Positions 43,159 through 51,024 of a stretch of 64,000 bases of DNA are shown in pieces. The notes beneath the pieces were generated by a model, which did not search any database, was not told the DNA's origin, and was given only the letters and a program-made list of their open reading frames with translations. The position numbers were made by a program, and so were the translations under genes. The stretch is taken from assembly GCA_902625325.1 (NCBI GenBank), contig CACOAW010000006.1, positions 1-64,000 on the forward strand, in the 5' to 3' direction. This DNA is from an uncultured Candidatus Poseidoniales archaeon. GTDB lineage: Archaea > Thermoplasmatota > Poseidoniia > Poseidoniales > Thalassarchaeaceae. How positions within the stretch are numbered: position 1 is the stretch's first letter; each line of letters starts with the position of its first letter.

Positions 43159-44552
43159 CAGGCACCGCCGTCCTTTGTTACAATCTCTGCCCCTGTTCTA
43201 CTCAGGTGCTCTGCCACCATCTTCTGGAATCTATCGAAAAGTGGGGATGCGTCATGAGGGCCGGGGCAAGCCTCAGGATGGAACTGGATTGTGAATGCTG
43301 GTTTGTCCAGAAGATCAAGCCCTTCTACGGTCCCGTCATTGGAGTTGACATGTCTGACTTTGAATTCGGCCCCCAGAACATTGTCTGCCACCTCTGAGCA
43401 TGCACCGCTGGGGTGTGGTGCCAGCATTCCCTGGATGGGGTCCTCGACAGCAAATCCGTGGTTCTGGCTAGTGATGTGGACTCTTCTGGTTTCTAGGTCC
43501 ATCACAGGTTGATTTGAACCTCGATGCCCATATCGTAGCTTGTAAGTTCTCAGACCGGCTGCCAGTCCCATCAGTTGATGTCCTAGGCAAATCCCCATCA
43601 CCGGCATACCTTGGCGGACCGCGGCTGCTAGAGTCTTACGGGCGTCGGTCGCTGCTCCCGGATGGGCCGGGTCTCCAGGCCCATTTGAGGCGAATAGTGC
43701 GTCAGGGGACCAATCCCTGATAATCTCCTCCAGAGTCATGCTCGCTGGACACCAGACAACCTCGAATCTTCTGCACAATTCCCTCAGGATATTATGCTTG
43801 ACTCCGCAATCTATAGCGGCGAGACGAGGGAGTGATTCCCCTTTTTCATCTGTGGCTCCGGGATTCAGAAGTCTTGGTTCGCCGCAAGTTACCTCGGCAA
43901 CCAAATCGTCTGCATCCGGAGGAGTCATCTCTTTGAGAATGACCTCCATTTCATCGGTCCTTTCGGCTGGGCCGAAAACGCATAGCAAGGTCCCATGCTC
44001 CCTGACTCTCCGAGTAAGTGCCCTGGTATCGATTCCTTCTATCCCGGGTATGTTATGCGCCACTAGTAAATCATGCACGCTCCCAACAGAGTCCCTATGA
44101 TCGGGGAAATCCATATGTTGTTTGCATACCACCCCTCTAGGATGAACTGAGGAGGACTCTGAGACGCCCGGATGGACCCCATAGTTACCCAATAGAGGAT
44201 AAGTGAAAGTCAGAACCTGGCCAGCGAAGGATGGGTCTGTGAGGCTCTCCTGGTACCCGCACATACCAGTTGTGAACACGAGTTCCCCCTCTGCTATTTC
44301 TTCTGTGCCGAATAGGGTCCCCTCGAAGCGGGTTCCATCGGCTAGCAGAAGTACTCCTTTCGAACCGCTGGGCTGTTCTGATCCAGGAGAGTTGAGAAGC
44401 GAATCCGCGGCGTCCGGGAAGGTTGGCGGGTGTTCAACGCCACGAATTCCAGCCCCGGGGCAGAAGCCCCCGTGCTCTGAAGTCTCCGACATCAGCAACG
44501 CTGCCCAAGTACGATTCTTAATGGTTGACAGAGATGTGGAGAATTTAGCCAT
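43158..44552 (-). CDS. carA: Carbamoyl-phosphate synthase small subunit (glutaminase)
   Basis: This subunit delivers ammonia from glutamine. The CarA domain (LLLADGTRFEGTLFG, TGMCGYQESLTDPSFAGQVLTFTYPLLGNYG) precedes the class I amidotransferase with catalytic Cys in VMGICLGHQLMGLA and the His-Glu pair in FHPEACPGP. At 464 residues it is longer than usual because about 65 residues precede the CarA core. ATG at 44492 (MSETSEHGG) may be the real start, but the track start lies only 6 bases after trm56. Confidence 0.95.
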   Translation of the reverse strand: MAKFSTSLSTIKNRTWAALLMSETSEHGGFCPGAGIRGVEHPPTFPDAADSLLNSPGSEQPSGSKGVLLLADGTRFEGTLFGTEEIAEGELVFTTGMCGYQESLTDPSFAGQVLTFTYPLLGNYGVHPGVSESSSVHPRGVVCKQHMDFPDHRDSVGSVHDLLVAHNIPGIEGIDTRALTRRVREHGTLLCVFGPAERTDEMEVILKEMTPPDADDLVAEVTCGEPRLLNPGATDEKGESLPRLAAIDCGVKHNILRELCRRFEVVWCPASMTLEEIIRDWSPDALFASNGPGDPAHPGAATDARKTLAAAVRQGMPVMGICLGHQLMGLAAGLRTYKLRYGHRGSNQPVMDLETRRVHITSQNHGFAVEDPIQGMLAPHPSGACSEVADNVLGAEFKVRHVNSNDGTVEGLDLLDKPAFTIQFHPEACPGPHDASPLFDRFQKMVAEHLSRTGAEIVTKDGGA

Positions 44553-44558
44553 GCAATT

Positions 44559-45113
44559 TTACTCTTCATCGTCATTGACTACTATCTTTCCCCTGGCGGA
44601 CGGGAGTACTTTGATCTGGGCTCCTTCGAACATCGATTTTGAGTCAAGGGGACCCAGCCACGAGTCCATGAATACGGCGAGAGCGGCTACTTCTGAGTGA
44701 GGTTGGTTTCCCACGGAGATGTTGTAATCCGACAAATGGAATACCTCTGAGGGAACCTTTGTACCCCCCACTACGACAACAGCTGGCTTGTCAGTAGGGA
44801 TTGAGGGGGTTGCATCCCTCCAGGCCTCGCCATACATAGTCAGGTGAACTATAGTTGCTTCACCGGACTTGGAGATACGTCGGAGCCACGAAAGTGGGCT
44901 CTCCTCGAATCTGCTCTCGAAGTTCCCGCCAAATCTTTCAGTAACAGAATCCCATGTTTCCAGAGCTGACGGATCTCTGTCTCCGGCGAGGACTACCTCG
45001 TCTGCACCGAATGCCCTGGCTGTCAGCCCTAGATGCGACGTTATTCTCTTGTCCCTGTCTCGACGATGGCCCAGTCGAAGAACGGATAGCCTGGGAGGGG
45101 CATCACGACCCAT
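44559..45113 (-). CDS. trm56: tRNA (cytidine(56)-2'-O)-methyltransferase Trm56
   Basis: This 184-residue SPOUT-class enzyme methylates C56 of the T loop in archaeal tRNAs. The signature segments are SVLRLGHRRDRDKRITSHLGLTARAFGAD at the N-terminus and VVVVGGTKVPSEVFHLSDYNISVGNQPHSEVAALAVFMD at the knotted AdoMet site. It starts 3 bases after the upstream membrane-protein stop and is followed by carA after 6 bases. Confidence 0.93.
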   Translation of the reverse strand: MGRDAPPRLSVLRLGHRRDRDKRITSHLGLTARAFGADEVVLAGDRDPSALETWDSVTERFGGNFESRFEESPLSWLRRISKSGEATIVHLTMYGEAWRDATPSIPTDKPAVVVVGGTKVPSEVFHLSDYNISVGNQPHSEVAALAVFMDSWLGPLDSKSMFEGAQIKVLPSARGKIVVNDDEE

Positions 45114-45116
45114 GGC

Positions 45117-45764
45117 TCATGCGTAAGGGGGTGACTCATCAGCATGACCCTCTACGGGGTCGGCTCCGGCCGAGGGAAAAACATCGACCCCCATGTTCAA
45201 CATGCTGGCTCTAACCCACTGAAGCAGTAGTGCATCAAACATCATGTGAGAGGCAAAACCAACCATAACTGCGAGGACGAGGACCCTTCCGGTCGCGAAC
45301 AACGCATCCCCCTCCAGTTCTCCAAAGTGCATCATTGCTGGTTCGAGTATGTAGAATGCTGCTAGAACGCCAAGCCCCCCTCCGATTAGGTTCATTGTGG
45401 CATTCCCCCTCTCCCTCCCTATGCCCGTGAAAAGAGTAGCCACTATGATCAGGAGAGGGACAATCAGGCTGACTGTTCCGAAGTCGAACGATCCCAGCGT
45501 TGATTTGGGTATCAGTGAGTCGTCCACTTGGTCTGACCCTTCGCTAATAGCGATCCACCACCACAATGCGCTTGAAATGAACAGAGCGCCTGAAGTCCTC
45601 GCCCGTTCTGTAATCATGTCCCTGACGTGGTGAGCGTCACGGGGCTTCAGCCTCTGGACTATGGAGTCCAAAATGAATAGCGTCTCAGGATCGTGAGAAT
45701 CCCCTGGGTCCGCTGCGGAATGAGGCTCAGAGGCCTCTAGAGAAGCATCATCTCCCAGAGCCAT
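45117..45764 (-). CDS. Multi-pass membrane protein of unknown function
   Basis: This 215-residue protein has an acidic N-terminal segment, a cytoplasmic-looking helix (RLKPRDAHHVRDMITERARTSG) and about four membrane helices (ALFISSALWWWIAI, VSLIVPLLIIVATLF, NLIGGGLGVLAAFYIL, VLVLAVMVGFASHMMFDALLL). The tail is hydrophilic. No family is recognised. It heads the minus-strand unit with trm56, carA and carB, divergent from folP, with no evident functional link. Confidence 0.75.
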   Translation of the reverse strand: MALGDDASLEASEPHSAADPGDSHDPETLFILDSIVQRLKPRDAHHVRDMITERARTSGALFISSALWWWIAISEGSDQVDDSLIPKSTLGSFDFGTVSLIVPLLIIVATLFTGIGRERGNATMNLIGGGLGVLAAFYILEPAMMHFGELEGDALFATGRVLVLAVMVGFASHMMFDALLLQWVRASMLNMGVDVFPSAGADPVEGHADESPPYA

Positions 45765-45818
45765 CGTCCGATTGCCCCTCCGTCACATCATAAAGCAATC
45801 GTCGTTTGGAGGGTTCAT

Positions 45819-46652
45819 ATGGCCGACTGGCGACCCATGCTAAAACGCCGAGAAGACGGTTTTCCCCGTATTATGGGAGTAGTGAACGTCACTCCGGACT
45901 CTTTTCACGCACGTTCCAGATCCTCTGGCATCAATCATGCAGTAGAAGCCGCGATGAAGATGGCATCGGAAGGTGCGGACTGGATCGATGTAGGAGGGGA
46001 GTCAACTAGGCCGGGAGCCAGTCCAGTGACAATTGAGGACGAGCTTTCCAGGGTCATCCCTGCAATAGAAGCAATCAGGTCTCAACTTCCAGATGCCTGC
46101 ATATCAATAGATACCAGGAGGTCCGAGGTGGCAAAACAGGCCCTGAATTCAGGAGCCGATATGGTGAACGACGTCTCTGCAATGAGCGACCCGGGAATGC
46201 TGAGTGTCGTTTCAGAGCACGATTGCCCCGTTTGCATTATGCACATGCGAGGTTTACCTGAGAACATGCAGAATGACCCGAGCTACGACGACGTTGTCAG
46301 TGAGGTTAGGGGATACCTTGGCAAGGTTGCTGGGTTGCTAGTGGATCAAGGTGTGAAACCGAGACAAATCGTAGCGGATCCTGGAATTGGGTTCGGTAAA
46401 ACGCTGGAGCACAACATCGCCCTACTATCTTCAGGAAGATCAATAGTCCCCGATGAAAGGATGGGCCTGATGTGGGGGGTAAGCAGAAAGAGCATGTTCC
46501 TGGACCTCCTGGGGAGGGAGGACAGTGAGGATAGGCTAGCAGGGACTCTGGGCGTCGCTGCGATATCTCCGGAGAAGGAAGTGGATATAATCCGAGTCCA
46601 CGATGTGGCTGAGCACTCGGACTCGTTCAAGGCGATGAAGGCAATACGGTGA
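45819..46652 (+). CDS. folP: Dihydropteroate synthase
   Basis: This 277-residue TIM-barrel enzyme joins hydroxymethyl-dihydropterin pyrophosphate to p-aminobenzoate or a related aryl amine. IMGVVNVTPDSFHARSR and WIDVGGESTRPGASPV form the pterin and pyrophosphate site; SIDTRRSEVAKQAL, MVNDVSAM, IADPGIGFGKT-like VADPGIGFGKTLEHN and a C-terminal RVHDVAEHSD are conserved. GGAGGG lies about seven bases before the ATG. The gene is divergent from the carAB unit. With folB it implies folate or a modified folate such as a methanopterin-like cofactor. Confidence 0.94.
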   Translation: MADWRPMLKRREDGFPRIMGVVNVTPDSFHARSRSSGINHAVEAAMKMASEGADWIDVGGESTRPGASPVTIEDELSRVIPAIEAIRSQLPDACISIDTRRSEVAKQALNSGADMVNDVSAMSDPGMLSVVSEHDCPVCIMHMRGLPENMQNDPSYDDVVSEVRGYLGKVAGLLVDQGVKPRQIVADPGIGFGKTLEHNIALLSSGRSIVPDERMGLMWGVSRKSMFLDLLGREDSEDRLAGTLGVAAISPEKEVDIIRVHDVAEHSDSFKAMKAIR

Positions 46653-46656
46653 TCGG

Positions 46657-47817
46657 ATGAGTGTAAACAATATTATCGAAATTGATGACCGGCTGAGAAT
46701 CCTAGGGACCGCACATGTCAGCAGCGAGTCAGTGGAACTGGTTCGAAATCAAATAGAGGAGTGGGGGCCTGACTTGGTTGCAGTGGAGCTATGCCCTTCC
46801 AGGATGGCTGCATTGACCGAACCGGAGTCACTGGACTCGGAGGACCTCCTGAAGATAATCAAGGAGGGGCGGTCAGCCATGATACTCCTACAGTCAGCTC
46901 TTGCCGCTCAGCAAAGAAGGATGGGGGTGTCCTCTGGAGAGAAACCTGGAGCGGAACTCCTAGCCGCGGTAAACGCAGCTGAGGAGTCGGGCATCCCGGT
47001 GGAGATGATCGACAGGGACGTCGTAATCACGCTAAGAAGAGCATGGAGGAAGATGGGCATGATTGAGAAATGGAGGATACTCAATGCACTCCTGTGGGAG
47101 GAAGAAGATGAAGATGTCTCGATAGACGAGGTCCTAGGCGACTCCGATCTCCTGAGCAACATGATGGAGGAGGCCAGAGAGCTCGCCCCCAGAGCTGGCG
47201 AGGTTCTCATCGACGAGAGGGACTCATTCCTGGCTGGCAGGATACAGCAGATTCGAGGGAAGGGGCGGGTACTGGCAGTAATTGGAGCTGGCCATCTCAG
47301 CGGAGTTGTCCAAAACCTCGGAGAGCCTGCAATGGAGACTACCTCGAGGCTAGCAGAGCTATCTGAGGAGCCGCCCAAGTCTGTTTGGCCTATCGTACTG
47401 ATGGCGGCCATACCCGTCTTCCTCCTGGGGACCGTGGGGTGGATGGCCTACAACGGGGAAATGGAGGAGCTCAAGCAGACCGCTCAAACCTGGCTCGCCC
47501 TCAATGCCCTACTTGCTGGACTGGGCGTTCTCATTGCAAGGGGCCACCCGCTCTCCATACTGGTCGGCGCGGTAGCCTCACCAATCACCTCCCTCAATCC
47601 GACCTTGGCAGCTGGCTGGTTTGCGGGCTACACCCAGCTGAAGGTAGCCTCCCCGACTGGTAAGGACGCACAGGACTTCCTGAAGCTGGACGAGACCTCT
47701 CTATTCTGGAAAAACAGAGTGGGGAGGGTGCTACTTGTGACTGCACTTGGCAATGTTGGCTCGATGGTTGGCGCTTGGCTGGCGGGAGCATCGATTCTTG
47801 GCATGCTAATTAGTTGA
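46657..47817 (+). CDS. TraB/PrgY family membrane protein
   Basis: This 386-residue protein has a cytoplasmic TraB domain with RILGTAHVSSESVELVRNQIEEWGPDLVAVELCPSRMAAL (the GxxH and ExxxxR motifs), MIDRDVVITLRRAW and VLAVIGAGHLSGV. About four C-terminal membrane helices follow (VWPIVLMAAIPVFLLGTVGWMAY, LALNALLAGLGVLIARG, and a last pair ending ASILGMLIS). PrgY blocks pheromone signalling in Enterococcus; the TraB fold is related to Tiki/EreA-type metal-dependent hydrolases. The archaeal role is unknown. It is 4 bases after folP. Confidence 0.9.
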   Translation: MSVNNIIEIDDRLRILGTAHVSSESVELVRNQIEEWGPDLVAVELCPSRMAALTEPESLDSEDLLKIIKEGRSAMILLQSALAAQQRRMGVSSGEKPGAELLAAVNAAEESGIPVEMIDRDVVITLRRAWRKMGMIEKWRILNALLWEEEDEDVSIDEVLGDSDLLSNMMEEARELAPRAGEVLIDERDSFLAGRIQQIRGKGRVLAVIGAGHLSGVVQNLGEPAMETTSRLAELSEEPPKSVWPIVLMAAIPVFLLGTVGWMAYNGEMEELKQTAQTWLALNALLAGLGVLIARGHPLSILVGAVASPITSLNPTLAAGWFAGYTQLKVASPTGKDAQDFLKLDETSLFWKNRVGRVLLVTALGNVGSMVGAWLAGASILGMLIS

Positions 47818-47830
47818 CTGGGGCAGAAAT

Positions 47831-48844
47831 ATGGGAGAGGCTGGAAAAATTTCCCCACAGAGGGATGGTTTGAATCGAGGAATTGCCCTTTCGATAATAC
47901 TAGGGGCGATTGCATATTTGCTTGATGATTGGCTACGATCTAGTGATTTATTCAGTCTCGGAACGGGGACACTGGCGTTTATTTTCGGAGGGATCTGTGC
48001 ACAATTGACTACTGGGGTAAAGACAGGTGGTGATTGGGTTGTAAAAAGGATACTTCCAATTACAATAATTTGTCTGGGTTTCGGACTTGACCTGACCTTA
48101 CTCTTCGGTGACGCAGAAGGCAGAGTAGGCCTGATGATCGGGGTGACATCTGCTTTTTTTTGCATTGTTTCTAGTGTTTTCATCGGCAGAGCGCTCGGAA
48201 TGACAACCGAGTCATCATTGGCCATTGGTTGTGGAGGCGCAATATGCGGTAATAGCGCCGTTGTTGCCGTTTCCTCATCCTTAAGAATAAGACAAGACGT
48301 TCTTGCCATTATTCTCGCAACGATAAATATCCTCGGAGTTGTGACGTTCATTTCCATACCGATATTCTCCGCAGTACTGGGCTTAGAAGAGGCTAGTGCG
48401 GGCATTTGGGCCGGGTCGACAATTCATGCGGTCCCACAAGCGATTTCCGCTGGAGAAGCCATTGGAGAGGAAGGGACGATCATGGCTACTACCATTAAAC
48501 TCTCCAGAGTGGCTTTGCTCATCGTAGTAATTCCGTTGTGCGCAATAGTCGGTGGCACTTCGGAGAAGAGGAATCAGTTGGATAATCCACTATCTAAAAT
48601 CCCGTACTTCTTACCTGGATTCATATTAGCCGCGGTTTTAGCGACCTGGTTGGTACCAGAGGATTATTCTGATAAATTGGCTATTCTCGCTAAAATTAGC
48701 TTGGCACCAATAATGGCTTCCATCGGATTTTTCCTCTCTATCGAAGGAGTTGGGGATGAAGGTAGGAAAATCTTCGCAATCGGGGCTATCTCATCGGCAG
48801 CGATGGTATTTTTCAGCCTAATTTCGATATACTTGTTCCTCTGA
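47831..48844 (+). CDS. YeiH/UPF0324-family putative exporter
   Basis: This 337-residue protein has about ten membrane helices. The family features are GTGTLAFIFGGICAQLT, ILPITIICLGFGLDLTLLF, GCGGAICGNSAVVAVSS and AGSTIHAVPQAISAGEAIGEEG, as in bacterial YeiH, sometimes called a sulfate exporter on thin evidence. It is distinctly AT-richer than its neighbours: a hand count of line 48001 gives 24/60 G+C, against 34/60 for line 47281 in the TraB gene. Recent acquisition is possible. It begins 13 bases after the TraB gene. Confidence 0.9.
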   Translation: MGEAGKISPQRDGLNRGIALSIILGAIAYLLDDWLRSSDLFSLGTGTLAFIFGGICAQLTTGVKTGGDWVVKRILPITIICLGFGLDLTLLFGDAEGRVGLMIGVTSAFFCIVSSVFIGRALGMTTESSLAIGCGGAICGNSAVVAVSSSLRIRQDVLAIILATINILGVVTFISIPIFSAVLGLEEASAGIWAGSTIHAVPQAISAGEAIGEEGTIMATTIKLSRVALLIVVIPLCAIVGGTSEKRNQLDNPLSKIPYFLPGFILAAVLATWLVPEDYSDKLAILAKISLAPIMASIGFFLSIEGVGDEGRKIFAIGAISSAAMVFFSLISIYLFL

Positions 48845-48884
48845 AAGGACAATATAGGATCCATCGAGCGTGATGGAGTTAATC

Positions 48885-49115
48885 TCACACTGCGGGAGTC
48901 TCTTCTGCAACGCCCCACTCGACGGCTTCCCAAGCCCTCTCATGGAAGTAGTAGAACCCCATCTTCAATGGGAACTCGATAACGATGAACCATCCCGCCG
49001 TCTCTATCTCTCCTGTAAGGAGTCCTGCAACCGCCGCGCCGGTTAAAGTCGCAATTATTCTCCAAGCGAATGTCTTCGCAAGGACTCGTTCTCTAGTGTA
49101 CATTCCCATCGCCAT
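48885..49115 (-). CDS. DUF2061 membrane protein (single domain)
   Basis: This 76-residue protein fits DUF2061: RVLAKTFAWRIIATLTGAAVAGLLTGEIETAGWFIVIEFPLKMGFYYFHERAWEAVEWG, with two membrane helices and the conserved FHERAW signature. The function is unknown. It is adjacent to a gene with two more copies of the domain, and a perfect 12-bp palindrome lies just before its start. Confidence 0.85.
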   Translation of the reverse strand: MAMGMYTRERVLAKTFAWRIIATLTGAAVAGLLTGEIETAGWFIVIEFPLKMGFYYFHERAWEAVEWGVAEETPAV

Positions 49116-49228
49116 AGGAAGTTGGTCTCATTAATGAGCAAATAACATGCACGGTATCGGCTGACTGCCGAACAGCAATTAGTATAGGTTTGGGATTTCG
49201 CCGATTAGGCTGCTGAATAGTTCAATTC
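49116..49228. other. Intergenic region between the two DUF2061 genes
   Basis: This 113-base gap holds the 12-bp palindrome at 49127-49138 and a short hairpin TCGGC-TGACT-GCCGA (49157-49171), which follows the tandem DUF2061 gene and may end its transcript. No additional ORF is seen. Confidence 0.5.
49127..49138. promoter_or_regulatory. Perfect 12-bp palindrome CTCATTAATGAG
   Basis: This palindrome lies 12 bases before the start of the single-domain DUF2061 gene, right after a TATA-like element on the minus strand (TGTTATTTG, 49141-49149). It would cover the transcription start, which suits a repressor site. Confidence 0.4.
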
Positions 49229-49720
49229 TCAGTGAGCAGGGCTGAAGTCTGGGGCATCCGGATCATCAAGGCCCCAGTCCGAGGCACTCCATGCTCTCTC
49301 ATGGAGGTAGTAGAGTAACATCTTGGTGAAGATTTCGATGATTCCGATGGAAAAGCCCGCCGTCCAGCTACCGGTGATGTACCTGGAGATGAGTATTGTA
49401 TCGGTAGTTGCGATTCCCCTCCAGGAGAATGTCTTTGTTACGCTTCGCTTCCTGTTTGCATGGCCTTCGCCTGGCAATCCCTCTTTCCCATCCACCTCAC
49501 CCAAGCCCCAGTCGGATGCGCTCCAAGCCCTCTCATGGAAGTAGTAGAGTACCATCTTCGTCAAGACTTCGGTAAAGCCGATTGCTAGACCCTTTGCAAA
49601 GCTTCCAGTAATGAAAAAGGAGATGAGAATTGTATCTGTTGTGGCGATTCCCCTCCAGAGGAAGGTCTTCGCAAGACTGCGTTTCCTGTTAGCATGGCCC
49701 CCTCCTGCTACAGTTGACAT
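49229..49720 (-). CDS. Tandem-duplicated DUF2061 membrane protein
   Basis: This 163-residue protein has two nearly repeated DUF2061 units, each starting GHANRKRS and ending HERAWSASDWGL. The first is KTFLWRGIATTDTILISFFITGSF...VLTKMVLYYF and the second KTFSWRGIATTDTILISRYITGSW...IFTKMLLYYL. That gives four membrane helices with a short charged linker (GEVDGKEGLPGE). Two transcribed copies of the same 15 or so bases (GCGATTCCCCTCCAG) show the duplication in DNA. The function is unknown. Confidence 0.87.
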   Translation of the reverse strand: MSTVAGGGHANRKRSLAKTFLWRGIATTDTILISFFITGSFAKGLAIGFTEVLTKMVLYYFHERAWSASDWGLGEVDGKEGLPGEGHANRKRSVTKTFSWRGIATTDTILISRYITGSWTAGFSIGIIEIFTKMLLYYLHERAWSASDWGLDDPDAPDFSPAH

Positions 49721-49774
49721 GAACCACTCAAGGGCTTATTTTTGATAATCTCTCCGTATGGAGGCTTACCCATC

Positions 49775-51007
49775 TTAGATAGACTCAATCACGATTGCGA
49801 TTCCTTGTCCACCACCGATACAGGCTGTTGCCACCCCGTACCTAGAACCCGTTTCTTTGAGTTGGTGAGATAATGTGAGTACAAGTCGGGTACCAGTAGC
49901 TGCGAGCGGATGGCCGATGCCCACAGCGCCACCGTTGACATTGACGATGTCATAGGATATCCCAAGATCCTTGATACAGGCCACTGCCTGTCCTGCGAAG
50001 GCTTCGTTTATCTCCCAAAGATCAATGTCTGACACAGAAAGTCCTGCCTTCTCTATCGCCTTTAGGCTGGATGGCACCGGCCCGTATGCCATGATGCTCG
50101 GCTCCAGGCCCACTACTCCCCAAGAGACGATTCTCGAAAGAGGCTCGTCCCCATCAGCCTCGGCTCTGGATGCTGACTTGACCACCACCGCGGCAGCACC
50201 GTCCACCACTCCGGATGCATTTCCTGCTGTGACCAGAGATTTTGGGCCGAAGTGAGTCCTGAGGCCTGAAAGAGTCTCCAAGGTGGTTCCAAGAACTACG
50301 TGATCCTCATGAGTGTGATCGACAGTGGCATCGGCGGTCTCAACCGGTACGACCTCCTTCTCCCAGGTTCCCGATGAGACACTGGACTCTGTTCTCTGGT
50401 GGCTCATTGCCGCATACTCGTCTGCTTGCTCGCGCTCTACCCCCTTCCTTCTGCACAGCTCATCACTGGTTTGTGCCATGAACATGCCACTTACCCCATC
50501 CACGAGGTTGGTGAACAGGTAGTCCTCCATATCCTGTGCTAACTCCTCTCCTGCCGAAGGGGGCCTCCCGAGTTTGTACGTGTCCCTCATACCCCTCAAG
50601 ACGTGAGGTGCCTGGCTGAGGTTCTCCATTCCGCCGGCCACCACTACATCGGCCTCCCCGAGCATTATCATCTGGGTGGCACTGATAATCGACTGGGCTC
50701 CGCTCCCACAGAGCCTGTTCAGCGTGAGCATCGGGACCTCCTCGGGAATTCCCGACCTCAGTCCAGCATGTCTAGCTCCGAAGATTGCTTGCCCGGAGGT
50801 CTGCAGGGCGTGCCCCATCACCACGTGTTCCACACTTTCGGGGTCTGTCCCGGTCTTCTCCATGGCTCCCTTGATTGCAACAGTGCCGAGTTGTTCTGCT
50901 GAAACGGATGCCAACCTTCCACCGGGGCCTCCATCGCCTCTCTTGCCTCCTAACCACTCGCAGAAGGGCGTCCTCGCCCCACCTACGACAACCGCACCCT
51001 CGGTCAT
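49775..51007 (-). CDS. Acetyl-CoA acetyltransferase (thiolase)
   Basis: This 410-residue thiolase-fold enzyme has the nucleophile Cys in LNRLCGSGAQSIISATQMI (near residue 100), VVAGGMENLSQAPH, the His site NVNGGAVGIGHPLAATGTR and the second Cys in TACIGGGQGIAI. It condenses or cleaves acyl-CoA, as in beta-oxidation or the first mevalonate step. The archaeal mevalonate thiolase normally lies next to HMG-CoA synthase and a DUF35 gene; neither is here, so a catabolic or polyester role is equally possible. It follows the flotillin gene by 17 bases on the same strand. Confidence 0.93.
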   Translation of the reverse strand: MTEGAVVVGGARTPFCEWLGGKRGDGGPGGRLASVSAEQLGTVAIKGAMEKTGTDPESVEHVVMGHALQTSGQAIFGARHAGLRSGIPEEVPMLTLNRLCGSGAQSIISATQMIMLGEADVVVAGGMENLSQAPHVLRGMRDTYKLGRPPSAGEELAQDMEDYLFTNLVDGVSGMFMAQTSDELCRRKGVEREQADEYAAMSHQRTESSVSSGTWEKEVVPVETADATVDHTHEDHVVLGTTLETLSGLRTHFGPKSLVTAGNASGVVDGAAAVVVKSASRAEADGDEPLSRIVSWGVVGLEPSIMAYGPVPSSLKAIEKAGLSVSDIDLWEINEAFAGQAVACIKDLGISYDIVNVNGGAVGIGHPLAATGTRLVLTLSHQLKETGSRYGVATACIGGGQGIAIVIESI

Positions 51008-51024
51008 CTGGATACATCCTTCGT

